A stretch of 64,000 bases of DNA from Enterococcus ureasiticus (GCF_001730285.1 NZ_MIJZ01000016.1:1-64000); one strand, 5' to 3'; positions 24,601-33,034 are shown, counted from the first letter of the stretch. Program-made: numbers and translations. The notes: a model not told the origin generated them from the sequence alone.

Positions 24601-26103
24601 CTTATCCGCTCTTATTCTTAACACACTATCTTTCGTTGCGGTTAAAATCAATTTATTCTCTTCTTTTTTCACCTCAAAATAATCCGTGATTGGAACTGCT
24701 TTGTACTCTACGTTATAAGCAGAAAGTTGAGCGTCCGTGATTTTTTGTCCATTTTTACTTTCCAAAATGATTTGTTCACCTACTTTGGTATGTGTAGGTA
24801 GATTGTAAATATAGATATAATAATTTCCTTTTTCTTGGAAACTAGCACTTTGTAACGAGCCTAAACTCATTTCTTTTAAAGATTTTTGATCTTTGCTTGT
24901 TTTTGCGGTAAATTCAAGCCCGCCATATTGGGCAGAGGAACGATTTAAACTAACTGATCCTAATTTAGTCGTCGGATATTGATTGTAAAAACTGTAAGAA
25001 TAATTGGAAACACTCTCTAACGCTAAGGCACGATCAACAGATAAGGCATATGCTTTTTGTTGCTCCATAGTTGTAATCGTGACTGCTCCTCTGTATGTAG
25101 TGTCTTCATCGATTGTATAATCCTTATCTTTTTCTAAGAGTTGTTTGGAATCTGGAATCACATTACCGTTGATATCTACATCATATGAGAAAACACCAAT
25201 TTCTTCTTTAGAGGTATTATAAAATTTTGCTCCAGGTGTTTCTGACATCACTAATTCTAATGTCTGCTTGCCAGATAATGTTCTATCCAAGTTATAATAA
25301 ACATTCCCTTTGAGTCCGTATTGGCTAGTCGTTTCTTCATATTTGATAGGAGCGACGTCTTCATACAAGTCAAAGTTATACCGATTCGTTGTTTGACCTG
25401 GTGTTTCAATCGTAACTAAAGGGGTTGTATCTGCGTATACATAACTTTTTAACTCTAAACTAAATCGTGTTTCAGTGACTCGTTGATTAAACGTAATCGT
25501 CAATGTTTTGTTTTTGGCATCGACTGCCCAATGCGCCCCAACATTCGCTACTTCACCGCTAATATCTGAATAGCCTAGATGATCAGGTAATAGCAGCGTA
25601 TACACTGAACCTGGTGCATAATCTTTGTCTTCGATCACAAAGTTCAATTTTGCTGTTACCGGTGTTGTATTCAATAATCTGTTTAACGTACTTTGACTGT
25701 ATTCAACACCATCCATATTGGTAAGCGTCATGTTTGCCAATATCTCATCTTCAATCGTGACATTTGTATCTGCGTTTTTCGTTTTAGGAATTTGTGTATT
25801 GTCTGTAATGGAATCTGCGTTGATTTCAGCGGCCGTATTGTTCTCTGCTTCAGTCGGCAGATTACTAGCTGCTGTTTCACTCGTTCCGCTAGTCTCAGTA
25901 TTTTGATTTTCTGTTGATGATTCTAATGCCTCATTCTCCAAATTAGTTTCAGAATTTATCTCTGACGATGTGTCAGTAGAATCTTTGTGTTGGGAAAGGT
26001 CATCTATATTATTCGTAGTTATTGCAAATGCACTTACAGTCGATCCGAAGCTTTGAGTGAGTAATACTGCAAGCATCAATATATGTAATTTTCTTTTTTT
26101 CAT
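21631..26103 (-). CDS. Large wall-anchored surface protein with Ig-like repeats
   Basis: The 1490-residue protein has a signal peptide (cleavage near residue 26), a Ser/Thr/Glu-rich linker (30-115), a long adhesin-like beta region (about 120-990), one SpaA/Cna-B-like domain (about 1000-1085) and five similar repeats of about 72 residues (about 1090-1400), each built on KDSTIYVGxxWxxxDNFVSATD and ending TVDTTKxGxYEVxY. The C-terminus has the sorting signal YPKTGE, a hydrophobic helix and RKRR, so sortase should attach it to peptidoglycan; Tyr replaces the usual Leu. The repeats look like Big_3/DUF5011 stalk domains. Ligand unknown. AAGGAG precedes the ATG. Confidence 0.88.
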   Translation of the reverse strand: MKKRKLHILMLAVLLTQSFGSTVSAFAITTNNIDDLSQHKDSTDTSSEINSETNLENEALESSTENQNTETSGTSETAASNLPTEAENNTAAEINADSITDNTQIPKTKNADTNVTIEDEILANMTLTNMDGVEYSQSTLNRLLNTTPVTAKLNFVIEDKDYAPGSVYTLLLPDHLGYSDISGEVANVGAHWAVDAKNKTLTITFNQRVTETRFSLELKSYVYADTTPLVTIETPGQTTNRYNFDLYEDVAPIKYEETTSQYGLKGNVYYNLDRTLSGKQTLELVMSETPGAKFYNTSKEEIGVFSYDVDINGNVIPDSKQLLEKDKDYTIDEDTTYRGAVTITTMEQQKAYALSVDRALALESVSNYSYSFYNQYPTTKLGSVSLNRSSAQYGGLEFTAKTSKDQKSLKEMSLGSLQSASFQEKGNYYIYIYNLPTHTKVGEQIILESKNGQKITDAQLSAYNVEYKAVPITDYFEVKKEENKLILTATKDSVLRIRADKLIIPFEQKDIDIALSTPVVNGGKEIMLVSDQYLQPISIINPNNVETAWGNYDKNGAYMGDTTIAIEGSDKNPVKNATIKIEHPNYLQLRAPKGEYDYYKLDKDYTITAVEGGSLIKFTTPVTRSFNLDLGFNYVPDSLEKSKSIPVDTLAVTLSADDYEAVETTVRTGRKQYSERTLQASKNQFLVNARNDSFDSLSVTTKIPTGVDVAFDIYDVSNDQVESIYPQYWDRGYYFDKPLAPTSAAYPKITFDEATNSYTFDFGKTSKRYIIEYKYANGWIDTKTINVTGSAAEPLYGNQIMSTSVSVNNEGTEILSASQTSHESLKNVTKNEVKTKNINNGTRKVKNPTFDISTKGTTNAGIDLNSIIVTNVPQDAYTVKQTANGAQIVFDNYTLTEDITITYNTISKNAGQISTETTISADNLAQMAETRRKVATTPLVLRFSDGDAEGVVYLAQAKFHTYNEKDQAINIPNVPFELIDNVTHNKTGFTTDEDGEYKFDAIMSGEYTLKANDIPAGYTIDEKYMNGKEIKLTKDANSIEIPLKEKVDQTSVSAKDSIIYVGTNWQPEDNFTEATDQDGNPIMFDQITVSGTVDTTKVGDYEITYHNQGKEAKAIVSVVANQETLAVKDSTLYVGDAWQASDNFVSATDENGKTIPFEEITSSGTADTTKPGSYNVTYHYGNQTEVAKITVLPNQTTVRGKDSTIFVGTNWTPADNFVEATDKTGKPVAFDQITVTGSVDTSKVGDYEVTYENQGQKDSIMVHVVTTQETLAVRDSTIYVGDTWEAADNFVSATDKMGKNSPIQNIKVTGTVDTTKAGVYEVVYETSTLKETAKITVKADQSTLVVKDSTIYVGDDWKSADNFVSATDRDGKAISFEEVEVAGTVETKEKGKHEVSYTVKTTKKTEPNKAKKTVEAEKKLTATAKITVLEKNAPKPNETNKNQTHIAKPDKQGNYPKTGETVNHYFSLIGLLAVSITIVGMIRLRKRRTD

Positions 26104-26425
26104 GAACGAACTCCTTATTCTTAATATTTTAATACAATTATATAATATACTTTTTTAAACTTTATTATGATTATTTTTTTATATTTTAACGAAAAATAAA
26201 AACATATACGCTGTTATAATTAGTGAAAAAGCTATATTATTCAATAAACACACGTAAATCCGTTCCAGATGTTGATGATCTACTTCACTAAAAATCGGAC
26301 TATTTACGAATATTTAATCCATATTTATAAATAATTATATTGATTTTCGAGCTAACATATTACTAATTAATAAATTAATATGAATTTTTATTTATAACCA
26401 AAACAAAAAAAAGCTTTATTTTTAC
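26104..26425. other. AT-rich divergent promoter region
   Basis: This very AT-rich gap separates the adhesin from the nuclease-like gene. A TATAAT-like element (ATATTATATAAT on the minus strand, near 26139) could drive the adhesin. Mga-type regulators often act in such regions, but I see no clear operator. No ORF is supported. Confidence 0.4.
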
Positions 26426-26444
26426 GAACATACGTTTTATAGTA
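26426..26444 (+). promoter_or_regulatory. LexA (SOS) box overlapping a promoter
   Basis: CGAACATACGTTTT (26426-26439) matches the Gram-positive LexA consensus CGAACrnryGTTyC at every position except the last. TATAGT directly after it (26439-26444) is a likely -10 element, so LexA would block the promoter of the two genes that follow. Confidence 0.6.
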
Positions 26445-26468
26445 GAAGAAAAGAAAAAGGAGTCAAGA

Positions 26469-27140
26469 ATGAAAACATCATTAACGACCCAAATGGAAGA
26501 AGTTCTATATTATTATTGTCGAGAAAATGGAGATATCGTGGTAGAAGAGGTAACGATGCCCGCCGAACAAGGCATTGTTGATACGCTGAGTTGCCGTTTG
26601 ACCGCTGAGAAACAATTTGAATGGCGTTGCTATGAATTAAAGGCTAGTAAAGCTGATTTCCGTTCAAAAGCAAAACTTTCTTTTATTGGAAACTATAATT
26701 ATTTTGTCTTACCCGTTGCTCTTTTTGAAAAAATCAAAGAAGAAATTCCTAGTCATATCGGAGTTATGGTTTATCATCAATACCTTTCGGAGGAAGAGCA
26801 AATGTTACCGGGCTACTTTACAATAGAAAAGAAACCGCAAAGACAAGAGCTTTTGGTCAATGAGCAAGAATTGCTTTTTCGTTTGATCACAGCCCAAGCT
26901 CGCGAAGTCGGTAAAGCCAAGCAGACATCCCGCGGGTTACGGGTATTTTCGACGGATCAGCTATACAAAGAGTTGAAAAAAAGACAACCGGATTATGACT
27001 TGTTTGGTGGTGGAGTGAATTTTTATGATCGCTTCGCTGATGATATTTGTGATCAAGCAATCGAGGCCTTAAAAAATGAATTAGATGCCACACGTGAGAC
27101 TTATTTCGAATTGGAACAGCGTCTGTTGGAGGGGAAATAA
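26469..27140 (+). CDS. MmcB-like PD-(D/E)XK nuclease-family protein
   Basis: The 223-residue protein has a restriction-endonuclease-like core: Asp39 (GIVDTLSCRL), then Glu56-Leu-Lys58 in CYELKASKADF, followed by KAKLSFIGNYNYFVLPV. This layout matches MmcB/DUF1052-type DNA-repair proteins and the sce7726-type partners of sce7725 proteins. The C-terminal 90 residues are helical and charged. The stop codon overlaps the start of the next gene (TAATG), so the two are coupled. A LexA-like box lies ahead. A role in DNA damage or defence is inferred; no activity is proven. AAAAAGGAG precedes the ATG. Confidence 0.7.
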   Translation: MKTSLTTQMEEVLYYYCRENGDIVVEEVTMPAEQGIVDTLSCRLTAEKQFEWRCYELKASKADFRSKAKLSFIGNYNYFVLPVALFEKIKEEIPSHIGVMVYHQYLSEEEQMLPGYFTIEKKPQRQELLVNEQELLFRLITAQAREVGKAKQTSRGLRVFSTDQLYKELKKRQPDYDLFGGGVNFYDRFADDICDQAIEALKNELDATRETYFELEQRLLEGK

Positions 27141-27997
27141 TGTATTATCCTTATTTTCGTGGTAAGCAGTTTGATTTACTCGCTTTGACAACCTTAGTAG
27201 AAAAAAATCGCTTATCTACACACATCCTGCCAATCATTGAACCAGTCAAAAATTCTAATGCATTAAAAAAATTTATTGACTTATTCCAAAGAGAAAACCA
27301 ACCATTTTACCTTATCCAAAACCCTCAAACAGGTGACTTTCTGACTAAAGAAGGAGTCCTTTATCTAAACGCGTTATCTTTGGAAAAAGCAGTGATCGTG
27401 GAGCAACCTATCGAAACCTTGAGCGAAGAACCTCACTTATTTGTGATTGGTGATTCAACACCTGCATTACAAAGTGATTGGCAAGCCAATCAGACGAAAG
27501 TTTTGATACCAAAAGAATTCCGTTTACTACAAAAAATCAAAGGCGAAAAAATTCTGTCACAAGATGTTTTTACCAGATTACCTAAAACGAGTTTTTATCA
27601 AGAATGCCCAGATGAATTTTTTTCAGATACTCATTTGACCTTTAAAAAAAGCGGTTTTGTTGGATTTAGTGATTTTTCTATCGATAGCCGAATTTACTAT
27701 GAACACAGTTATCCGTCAAAAATCCTGAGTTTGCATCTTGTTTATTTTGAGAACGATTCGTTGCGAATCCATCATTTCCTTTCAACTGAAGAGGCTCCCA
27801 CACAAAAAGATAAATTTTTTGAACTCATGGATGAGATCAGCGAGTGGAAAAATAAATTGTGTGGTGAGAATCTCACTTTAGGGATTGAGTTGCTGCTTGC
27901 GGCTGTTTCAAACGATAAATTCCCTGGTATGGGCGTTATGAGAAAAGCGGCTGTCATGCATCATATGGAACTAATGTCACGTTATCTAGACAAATAA
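27140..27997 (+). CDS. sce7725-family protein
   Basis: The 285-residue protein begins MYYPYFRGKQFDLLAL and contains HILPIIEPVK, the start typical of sce7725-family and related beta-family proteins. Near the end it has FPGMGVMRKAAVMHHMELM, another recognisable stretch. The family has no known activity; it is usually encoded next to an sce7726-type nuclease-fold protein, as here. The start codon overlaps the stop of the upstream gene by one base, so the two products are likely made in a fixed ratio and may bind each other. Confidence 0.7.
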   Translation: MYYPYFRGKQFDLLALTTLVEKNRLSTHILPIIEPVKNSNALKKFIDLFQRENQPFYLIQNPQTGDFLTKEGVLYLNALSLEKAVIVEQPIETLSEEPHLFVIGDSTPALQSDWQANQTKVLIPKEFRLLQKIKGEKILSQDVFTRLPKTSFYQECPDEFFSDTHLTFKKSGFVGFSDFSIDSRIYYEHSYPSKILSLHLVYFENDSLRIHHFLSTEEAPTQKDKFFELMDEISEWKNKLCGENLTLGIELLLAAVSNDKFPGMGVMRKAAVMHHMELMSRYLDK

Positions 27998-28017
27998 AAA
28001 TCGCTTGTATAATAAAA

Positions 28018-28062
28018 TAAGGGTAGAGCAAAACTAAAAAGCCTTGCTCTACCCTTATTTTA
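28018..28062. terminator. Bidirectional terminator
   Basis: AAGGGTAGAGCAA pairs with TTGCTCTACCCTT, followed by ATTTTACTTTT. It lies between the convergent sce7725-type gene and the membrane protein gene. Confidence 0.8.
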
Positions 28063-28068
28063 CTTTTA

Positions 28069-29259
28069 TTATTCTTCTTGTTTTTCAGGATCCAGTTTAA
28101 CTTTCGCCTGAAATGTATTATTGATATTTTGCGCCATTTTCTGCAGATTTTGAAGCAGTAAAACGATCCAGCTAAATGCCAACATGAAAGATAACAACTC
28201 AAATGCCGTGAGCGAAAGATAACTTGTCCATTGAAATAACACCACGACTACAACTAATGTTGCTGCAATCATATAAGAAATCGACAAAAATTCTTTGGTT
28301 ACATTAGGTAATAGCCACTTGATTCCAACAATCAAAATCACGATCAAATAAACTAAATAACCAGCGACTTGATTATGGACGCCTTGAAACGGGCCTGTTT
28401 CTGTATAAGGAAATAATCCCACAGCTCCGAGATCTAGCGCTGTTAAGGTTAAAAGAATACGCAAAATCGTTAGTCGTTTACTATGCGGAATCGCTTTTTG
28501 CAACTCTACAAACAGCCCATCGATCAATGCCACCATCAGTAATGAGGAAAACATCAACGTTAAATTAAATTGCCAGCGGCTTTTTGCCTCGATCGTTCCT
28601 AAAAAGCTAAAGTTAAATTGCCACCATTGGTAATCTTTATTTGTGATCATGGCCAACAAAACGCCGCCGATAATCACAAAAATCAGTAAATTAGTCAATT
28701 TCGCCGGTGTGATCGACAATGCTGAATAAATCATAAAATAATTGACGAATCCAACAAACACAAAAAATAATAAGGTCGCGGTATAACGATCAAACGTTGC
28801 ACCAATAAAAACCAACCCGATCACTTTGAAAAAAACTAACAATGCAAAAACTAAAATAACAATAAATGAAAGTAAGATCGTTGGGAAATTCCGCCAATAA
28901 ATATCTTTCGATTGCGTTGTAACTTGATTTCTTTTTCCTTTAATAAAAAAGAGTAAAAAACTGAAAACCCCACTTAATACACCCAACGAAAGGACAAAAT
29001 TCGCAATTGAATACGCACCTACCAACGCAATTTGACTTTTGTTAGTATAAAATAAGTAAGCTAAAAATAGAATACTGATCACAGTTGTTGGGATCAAAAA
29101 CCATCTTAGCGAAAGCGTCTGGTTGCCTGCTATTTTCTTTTTGGGTTCAATCACTATTTTTTGATCTTTAATACTTACAGTCACGTCATCTTCATTTTCT
29201 AAATGAAACTCTTCTACTATCTTTTCTGGCAGTGTGATACTAAGTTTTTTCTCTTCCAT
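28069..29259 (-). CDS. Membrane protein with N-terminal SpoVT/AbrB-like domain (DUF998-like)
   Basis: The 396-residue protein starts with an AbrB-type swapped-hairpin sequence (KLSITLPEKIVEEFHLENE, then DVTVSIKDQKIVIEPKKK, residues 4-42). About ten membrane helices follow; the middle contains LGAVGLFPYTETGPFQGVHN, like DUF998 proteins. AbrB domains normally bind DNA or pair with toxins, so the head may tie this protein to the nucleoid or serve for assembly. The ATG at 29259 follows CAGGGGG; the frame extends upstream to 29376 without a ribosome binding site. Function unknown. Confidence 0.7.
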   Translation of the reverse strand: MEEKKLSITLPEKIVEEFHLENEDDVTVSIKDQKIVIEPKKKIAGNQTLSLRWFLIPTTVISILFLAYLFYTNKSQIALVGAYSIANFVLSLGVLSGVFSFLLFFIKGKRNQVTTQSKDIYWRNFPTILLSFIVILVFALLVFFKVIGLVFIGATFDRYTATLLFFVFVGFVNYFMIYSALSITPAKLTNLLIFVIIGGVLLAMITNKDYQWWQFNFSFLGTIEAKSRWQFNLTLMFSSLLMVALIDGLFVELQKAIPHSKRLTILRILLTLTALDLGAVGLFPYTETGPFQGVHNQVAGYLVYLIVILIVGIKWLLPNVTKEFLSISYMIAATLVVVVVLFQWTSYLSLTAFELLSFMLAFSWIVLLLQNLQKMAQNINNTFQAKVKLDPEKQEE

Positions 29260-29465
29260 ACCCATTCCCCCTGAATTTAACATCTCATAAATAGTATAGA
29301 TTGCTTTGATATAAAAGCAAGTTATATATACAAAATTAGAAAAGTCCCCTGTATAAAAGATTTTATTACCTTTCACTATTGTTCGTTTTAATGTTCGTTA
29401 ATCGATGTTTGATCTTTTCTTTTTTTTATATACTAACGTTAAATAATGATAAAAGGAGATTTTTC

Positions 29466-30062
29466 ATGTTAAAAAAATTTTTTATTTCTATTTTAAGTTT
29501 AATTGTTCTATCGATAGGAGGACTCTTTCTTTATAATAATTTTAAACATAAACCAGTATACGGAATCATTCTTTTAGACAAGGATGGAACAAAAGTCAAT
29601 AATTCCATCAACGCACAAAAAAAAGATATCGAGAAACATGTAGTTGTTGAGGGTAAATGGGTCGAACCGACAAAAACCCTTGCTTTGAACGTAACAGATG
29701 CAAAAAAAATAATTGTGTTTAATGGCTTCAAAAAAGTAACAGGTTCAAAAGATAATTATAAATTTGAACCTGTTAAAAAAATTTCTCCGAATGAAGTATC
29801 CTCGTTTTCAAAAGAAAGTACATCTATGGTCACTGACGAAGCATACAAAGCCTTTCCATCTCCTATTAATGAGTACGTTACGTTAGGTGAGTCCTCTGCT
29901 CATGTCAATAATTTGTTAATCCTTCCAGATAAGCAATACAATGCCTTTACTGGTTCACCTATTAGTTTAGGCGTCTTAAAAGTCAAATCAGATGCATCAA
30001 AGGTCCTAATCAATTATAATAAAGTCGAAATGAATCAACTATATAATGAGAGTGGAGCGTAA
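29466..30062 (+). CDS. Unknown secreted or membrane-anchored protein
   Basis: The 198-residue protein has one N-terminal hydrophobic segment (residues 4-25) after a Lys-rich start, so it is either secreted or held by an uncleaved anchor. The rest is hydrophilic and Lys-rich, with probable beta structure. I do not recognise a family. AAAAGGAGA precedes the ATG; a longer frame reaching 29379 lacks such a site. A hairpin overlaps its stop codon. Its place between a DUF998-like and a YdcF-like membrane protein gives no clear hint. Confidence 0.6.
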   Translation: MLKKFFISILSLIVLSIGGLFLYNNFKHKPVYGIILLDKDGTKVNNSINAQKKDIEKHVVVEGKWVEPTKTLALNVTDAKKIIVFNGFKKVTGSKDNYKFEPVKKISPNEVSSFSKESTSMVTDEAYKAFPSPINEYVTLGESSAHVNNLLILPDKQYNAFTGSPISLGVLKVKSDASKVLINYNKVEMNQLYNESGA

Positions 30063-30088
30063 ACTTTACAATCAGCTCTACTCTCATT
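30045..30088 (+). terminator. Terminator overlapping the stop of the unknown secreted protein
   Basis: AATGAGAGTGGAGC pairs with GCTCTACTCTCATT with one mismatch; AAATTTG follows. Confidence 0.6.
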
Positions 30089-30102
30089 AAATTTGCATAA
30101 GA

Positions 30103-30134
30103 GATGAAACAAAAGTAGCTGCTTTTGTTTCATC
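30103..30134 (+). terminator. Second hairpin before the YdcF gene
   Basis: GATGAAACAAAAGTAGCTGCTTTTGTTTCATC is almost fully palindromic (14 bp arms) and is followed by CTATTT. It could end transcription from upstream or act as a leader structure for the next gene. Confidence 0.5.
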
Positions 30135-30165
30135 CTATTTATTTGGTGAAAGGGAGTTAAATATA

Positions 30166-31191
30166 ATGCCACTGGTTATTGTATCTTGTGTTTTTATTAT
30201 TATTGGTATCTTAGTTTTACTAAAGGAACGTCGAAGCTTCTTTGGCGGGATGATTTTTGCTTTTGGCGGCTTGTTCCTTACGTTGACTTTATTGATGATG
30301 GGGTTGTTTAAGATCGGGGAAATTTCTACAAACATTTCCACATTCGTCATTATTATTGTCTATGCATTATTTCCACTCATTTTTTTGGGCATTTGCGCTT
30401 TCTTCATTTTTAATACGCATACGATGCAGACAAGAGAAGGTCGCAGCGTTACAGCCAAGCTTTCCGCATTATTGGGGATCAATTTACTCATCACCGTACC
30501 TGCTTTTTTCTATTTATTGTCTGTAGGAGCTGGTAAAGTTCCTACGTGGCTATTTTCAATTTTGATTTTTGCCTTATTAAGTGATTTACTTTTTTCTTTT
30601 CTATTTGCTTGCTATTTATTTTATTCATGGATGTACCAAATGATCCCGATCAAAAAAAAGGTAGACTATATCATTACTTTAGGTTCTGGTATCAGAAGTG
30701 AAGAAGTTCCTCCATTGCTTAAAAGTCGATTAGATAAAGCGATTGAGTATTATCATAAAAATCCAAATGCTAAAATTGTTGTTAGCGGCGGACAAGGTTC
30801 AGATGAGCCTGTTTCAGAAGCATTTGCTATGAAAAAATACTTACTATCACAGGACATCCCGGAAACTCACATTCTAGTGGAAGATCAATCGACGACAACT
30901 TTTGAAAATATGGTTTTTTCAAAAAAGGTTATTTTTCAAGACTGGAAAAGTAAAGACTCTGCTCCTATCATTTTATTCTCAACAAATAATTACCATGTGT
31001 TACGAGGCGCTTTATACGCACGAAAAGCGCACTTAAAAGCTGAGGGAATTGGTGCTCCAACTGCTCTGTATTTTCTTCCGACTGCACTTATTCGAGAATA
31101 TATTGCCTTATTGACGCAATATAAATGGTTTACATTGTCTATGATTTTAGCCTGCTTAGCCTTCGTGATTCTTAGTCTATTACCGATATAA
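30166..31191 (+). CDS. YdcF/DUF218-family membrane protein
   Basis: The 341-residue protein has about four membrane helices (residues 1-155), then a cytoplasmic or extracellular DUF218 domain (about 160-310) and a final helix. The DUF218 motifs are YIITLGSGI, the basic and acidic stretch RLDKAIEYYHKNPNAKIVVS followed by GGQGSDEPVSEA, EDQSTTTFENMVFSKK and FSTNNYHVLRG. Related SanA and YdcF proteins affect envelope permeability and may bind SAM or lipid carriers; the substrate is unproven. AAAGGGAG precedes the ATG. Confidence 0.85.
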   Translation: MPLVIVSCVFIIIGILVLLKERRSFFGGMIFAFGGLFLTLTLLMMGLFKIGEISTNISTFVIIIVYALFPLIFLGICAFFIFNTHTMQTREGRSVTAKLSALLGINLLITVPAFFYLLSVGAGKVPTWLFSILIFALLSDLLFSFLFACYLFYSWMYQMIPIKKKVDYIITLGSGIRSEEVPPLLKSRLDKAIEYYHKNPNAKIVVSGGQGSDEPVSEAFAMKKYLLSQDIPETHILVEDQSTTTFENMVFSKKVIFQDWKSKDSAPIILFSTNNYHVLRGALYARKAHLKAEGIGAPTALYFLPTALIREYIALLTQYKWFTLSMILACLAFVILSLLPI

Positions 31192-31206
31192 ATACGAATA
31201 CTATCC

Positions 31207-31248
31207 AAAAAAGTAGCTCACTTATTTTCAAAGGAGCTACTTTTTTTC
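31207..31248. terminator. Bidirectional terminator
   Basis: AAAAAAGTAGCTC pairs with GAGCTACTTTTTTT; it separates the YdcF gene from the convergent GNAT gene. Confidence 0.75.
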
Positions 31249-31286
31249 TTCGCTGTTATTTGCTATATAGAGAATTTGCGCCTTAC

Positions 31287-31751
31287 TTAAGCCTTTTCGA
31301 GTATTTTTTTCATACAAATACACAACTCATCTCCAACAAACTCCCCATAATTTGGAATGATTCGATATCCATGTCTTTCATAAAAGCGAATAGCGCCTAC
31401 CATTTCTTTACCGGTTTCCAGAACCGCTTGTTGGTACCCTTTTTCCAGCATATCGCTTTCCAACGCCTGCATGATTTTTCCAGCAGCGCCATTACCGCGG
31501 TTTGTTTGTTTTACATACATTCGTTTAATTTCTGGTGTTTGTTCATCTAGAAGCTTCCAACAGCCGCAACCAACAGCTTTTCCCTCCTCATACGCGACAA
31601 CTGCACAAGCCATTTCCGCCAGATTATGATGATTTTGATAGCTTTGCGCTACCTCTGTGCCCCATTCTTCATTGAAAAAATCATTTAATTCCTGGATTAA
31701 ATTTAGTAAATCTGAATTTGTTGTTGCAACTCGTTGTATTTTAATTGTCAT
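31287..31751 (-). CDS. GNAT-family N-acetyltransferase
   Basis: The 154-residue protein is a single GNAT domain. It shows CGCWKLLDEQTPEIKRMYV on strand 4, the acetyl-CoA loop QTNRGNGAAGKIMQALE, and the C-terminal AIRFYERHGYRIIPNYGEF seen in PhnO/YjhQ-like small-molecule acetyltransferases. The substrate is unknown. AGGAACATA precedes the ATG. It appears monocistronic. Confidence 0.85.
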   Translation of the reverse strand: MTIKIQRVATTNSDLLNLIQELNDFFNEEWGTEVAQSYQNHHNLAEMACAVVAYEEGKAVGCGCWKLLDEQTPEIKRMYVKQTNRGNGAAGKIMQALESDMLEKGYQQAVLETGKEMVGAIRFYERHGYRIIPNYGEFVGDELCICMKKILEKA

Positions 31752-31837
31752 TATGTTCCTCCATTTTTTAAAGCTTTATTTCCCTTCCCGCTTTGATTCA
31801 ATCGTACCTATTTCTATAGTTTAAAATAAATATAAAT

Positions 31838-31895
31838 AAAAAACCAGAAAAGTCAGATAAGTCATTACAACTTTATCTACTATTTCTAGTTTTTC
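31838..31895 (-). terminator. Terminator after the flavin oxidoreductase gene
   Basis: On the minus strand AACTAGAAATAGTAGATAA and TTATCTGACTTTTCTGGTT form an imperfect stem followed by TTTTTATTT. Confidence 0.55.
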
Positions 31896-31907
31896 ATTCG
31901 TATTCTT

Positions 31908-33011
31908 TTATTTAAGTCGCTCTGGCATCATGCCTTCTAAGAAGCTCCAAACACCATTGCTGATTCGTAATTCATTTCGATCATAGTGAGAAAGTTCAGT
32001 TCTAATCAAATGATCTTGATCATCTAGCACTTTTTGCGCCCAATGTGGATCAATTAAAATAGCCCGTCCGACAGCAGCTAAGTCAGCAGTCGCTAAAACC
32101 TCTTTTGCATCTGCTCCATTTCTGATATCGCCTACACCGATCAGTGGAAGACGACCGTTGATCGTTTCTTTTATATACGCTAGGATTGGTTTTTCTTTAT
32201 ACGACTCACTAACTGAATGATTTCTATAATTACCGATTGATAAATGTAAGTAATCTAAAGGCTTATTAGACAGTTGGTCTACTAAGAATAGCGTATCACT
32301 CAACCGAATACCAGGCTCTTCATATTCTTCGGGTGAAAAACGATAGCCCACGACAAAATCCTTCACACCTGACTGATCGACAACTTCTGTAACACCATCA
32401 ACCAAATCATTGATAAATTTAAACCTTTTTTCTAGTGTGCCACCCCAATCATCGGTACGTCGATTAGAATGCGGCGAGAAGAATTGTTGACTTAAATACG
32501 TATTCGCCCCATGAATTTCTACGCCATCAAAACCTGCTTTTATGGCTCTTTCTGTCGCCTGTTTAAAACTTTCCAAAATTTCAAAAATTTCTGTTTCTGT
32601 TAATTCTCTTGGCGTTTGCGCATCGGGTCTTTCAGCTGCAACCGCACTTGGCGCAACAGGTTGAACCCCATGTAATACTTTAGAATCTGTCATTCTTCCA
32701 GCATGGAAAATTTGAAGAATCGCTTTTGTATGATTCTTCTTAATCGCTGCGGCCAATTTAGCCAGTCCTGGAATAAAACGGTCATCATACACACCTAATT
32801 CTCCGTCCCAGCCTTTGCCCCCTTCATGAACATTAGCAGCTGCCGTGATAAATGCACCTACTTCGCCTGAACGTAATGCATAATACTCAATTTCATCATT
32901 CGTTATAACACCATCAAAAAAAGACATTTTGGTTGTCATTGGTGCAACAACAAGTCTATTTTTTAAATGTAATCCTCTTTTAAAGGTCAAACCTGTATCT
33001 ACGTTATTCAT
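31908..33011 (-). CDS. NADH-dependent flavin oxidoreductase, old yellow enzyme family
   Basis: The 367-residue TIM-barrel enzyme has OYE motifs: VVAPMTTKMS after strand 1, GVEIHGANTYLSQQFFSP with the substrate-binding His/Asn pair, and the phosphate-binding end GVGDIRNGADAKEVL...AVGRAIL for FMN. It should reduce activated C=C bonds with NAD(P)H. The domain seen separately at 8316-8696 is absent here, so this is the short OYE form. I used the ATG at 33011 after GAGGAGGAAG. A MarR-type regulator gene lies directly upstream, and a 14-bp palindrome sits between them, so MarR control is likely. Confidence 0.9.
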   Translation of the reverse strand: MNNVDTGLTFKRGLHLKNRLVVAPMTTKMSFFDGVITNDEIEYYALRSGEVGAFITAAANVHEGGKGWDGELGVYDDRFIPGLAKLAAAIKKNHTKAILQIFHAGRMTDSKVLHGVQPVAPSAVAAERPDAQTPRELTETEIFEILESFKQATERAIKAGFDGVEIHGANTYLSQQFFSPHSNRRTDDWGGTLEKRFKFINDLVDGVTEVVDQSGVKDFVVGYRFSPEEYEEPGIRLSDTLFLVDQLSNKPLDYLHLSIGNYRNHSVSESYKEKPILAYIKETINGRLPLIGVGDIRNGADAKEVLATADLAAVGRAILIDPHWAQKVLDDQDHLIRTELSHYDRNELRISNGVWSFLEGMMPERLK

Positions 33012-33034
33012 CAATCTTCCTCCTCTACTATACA

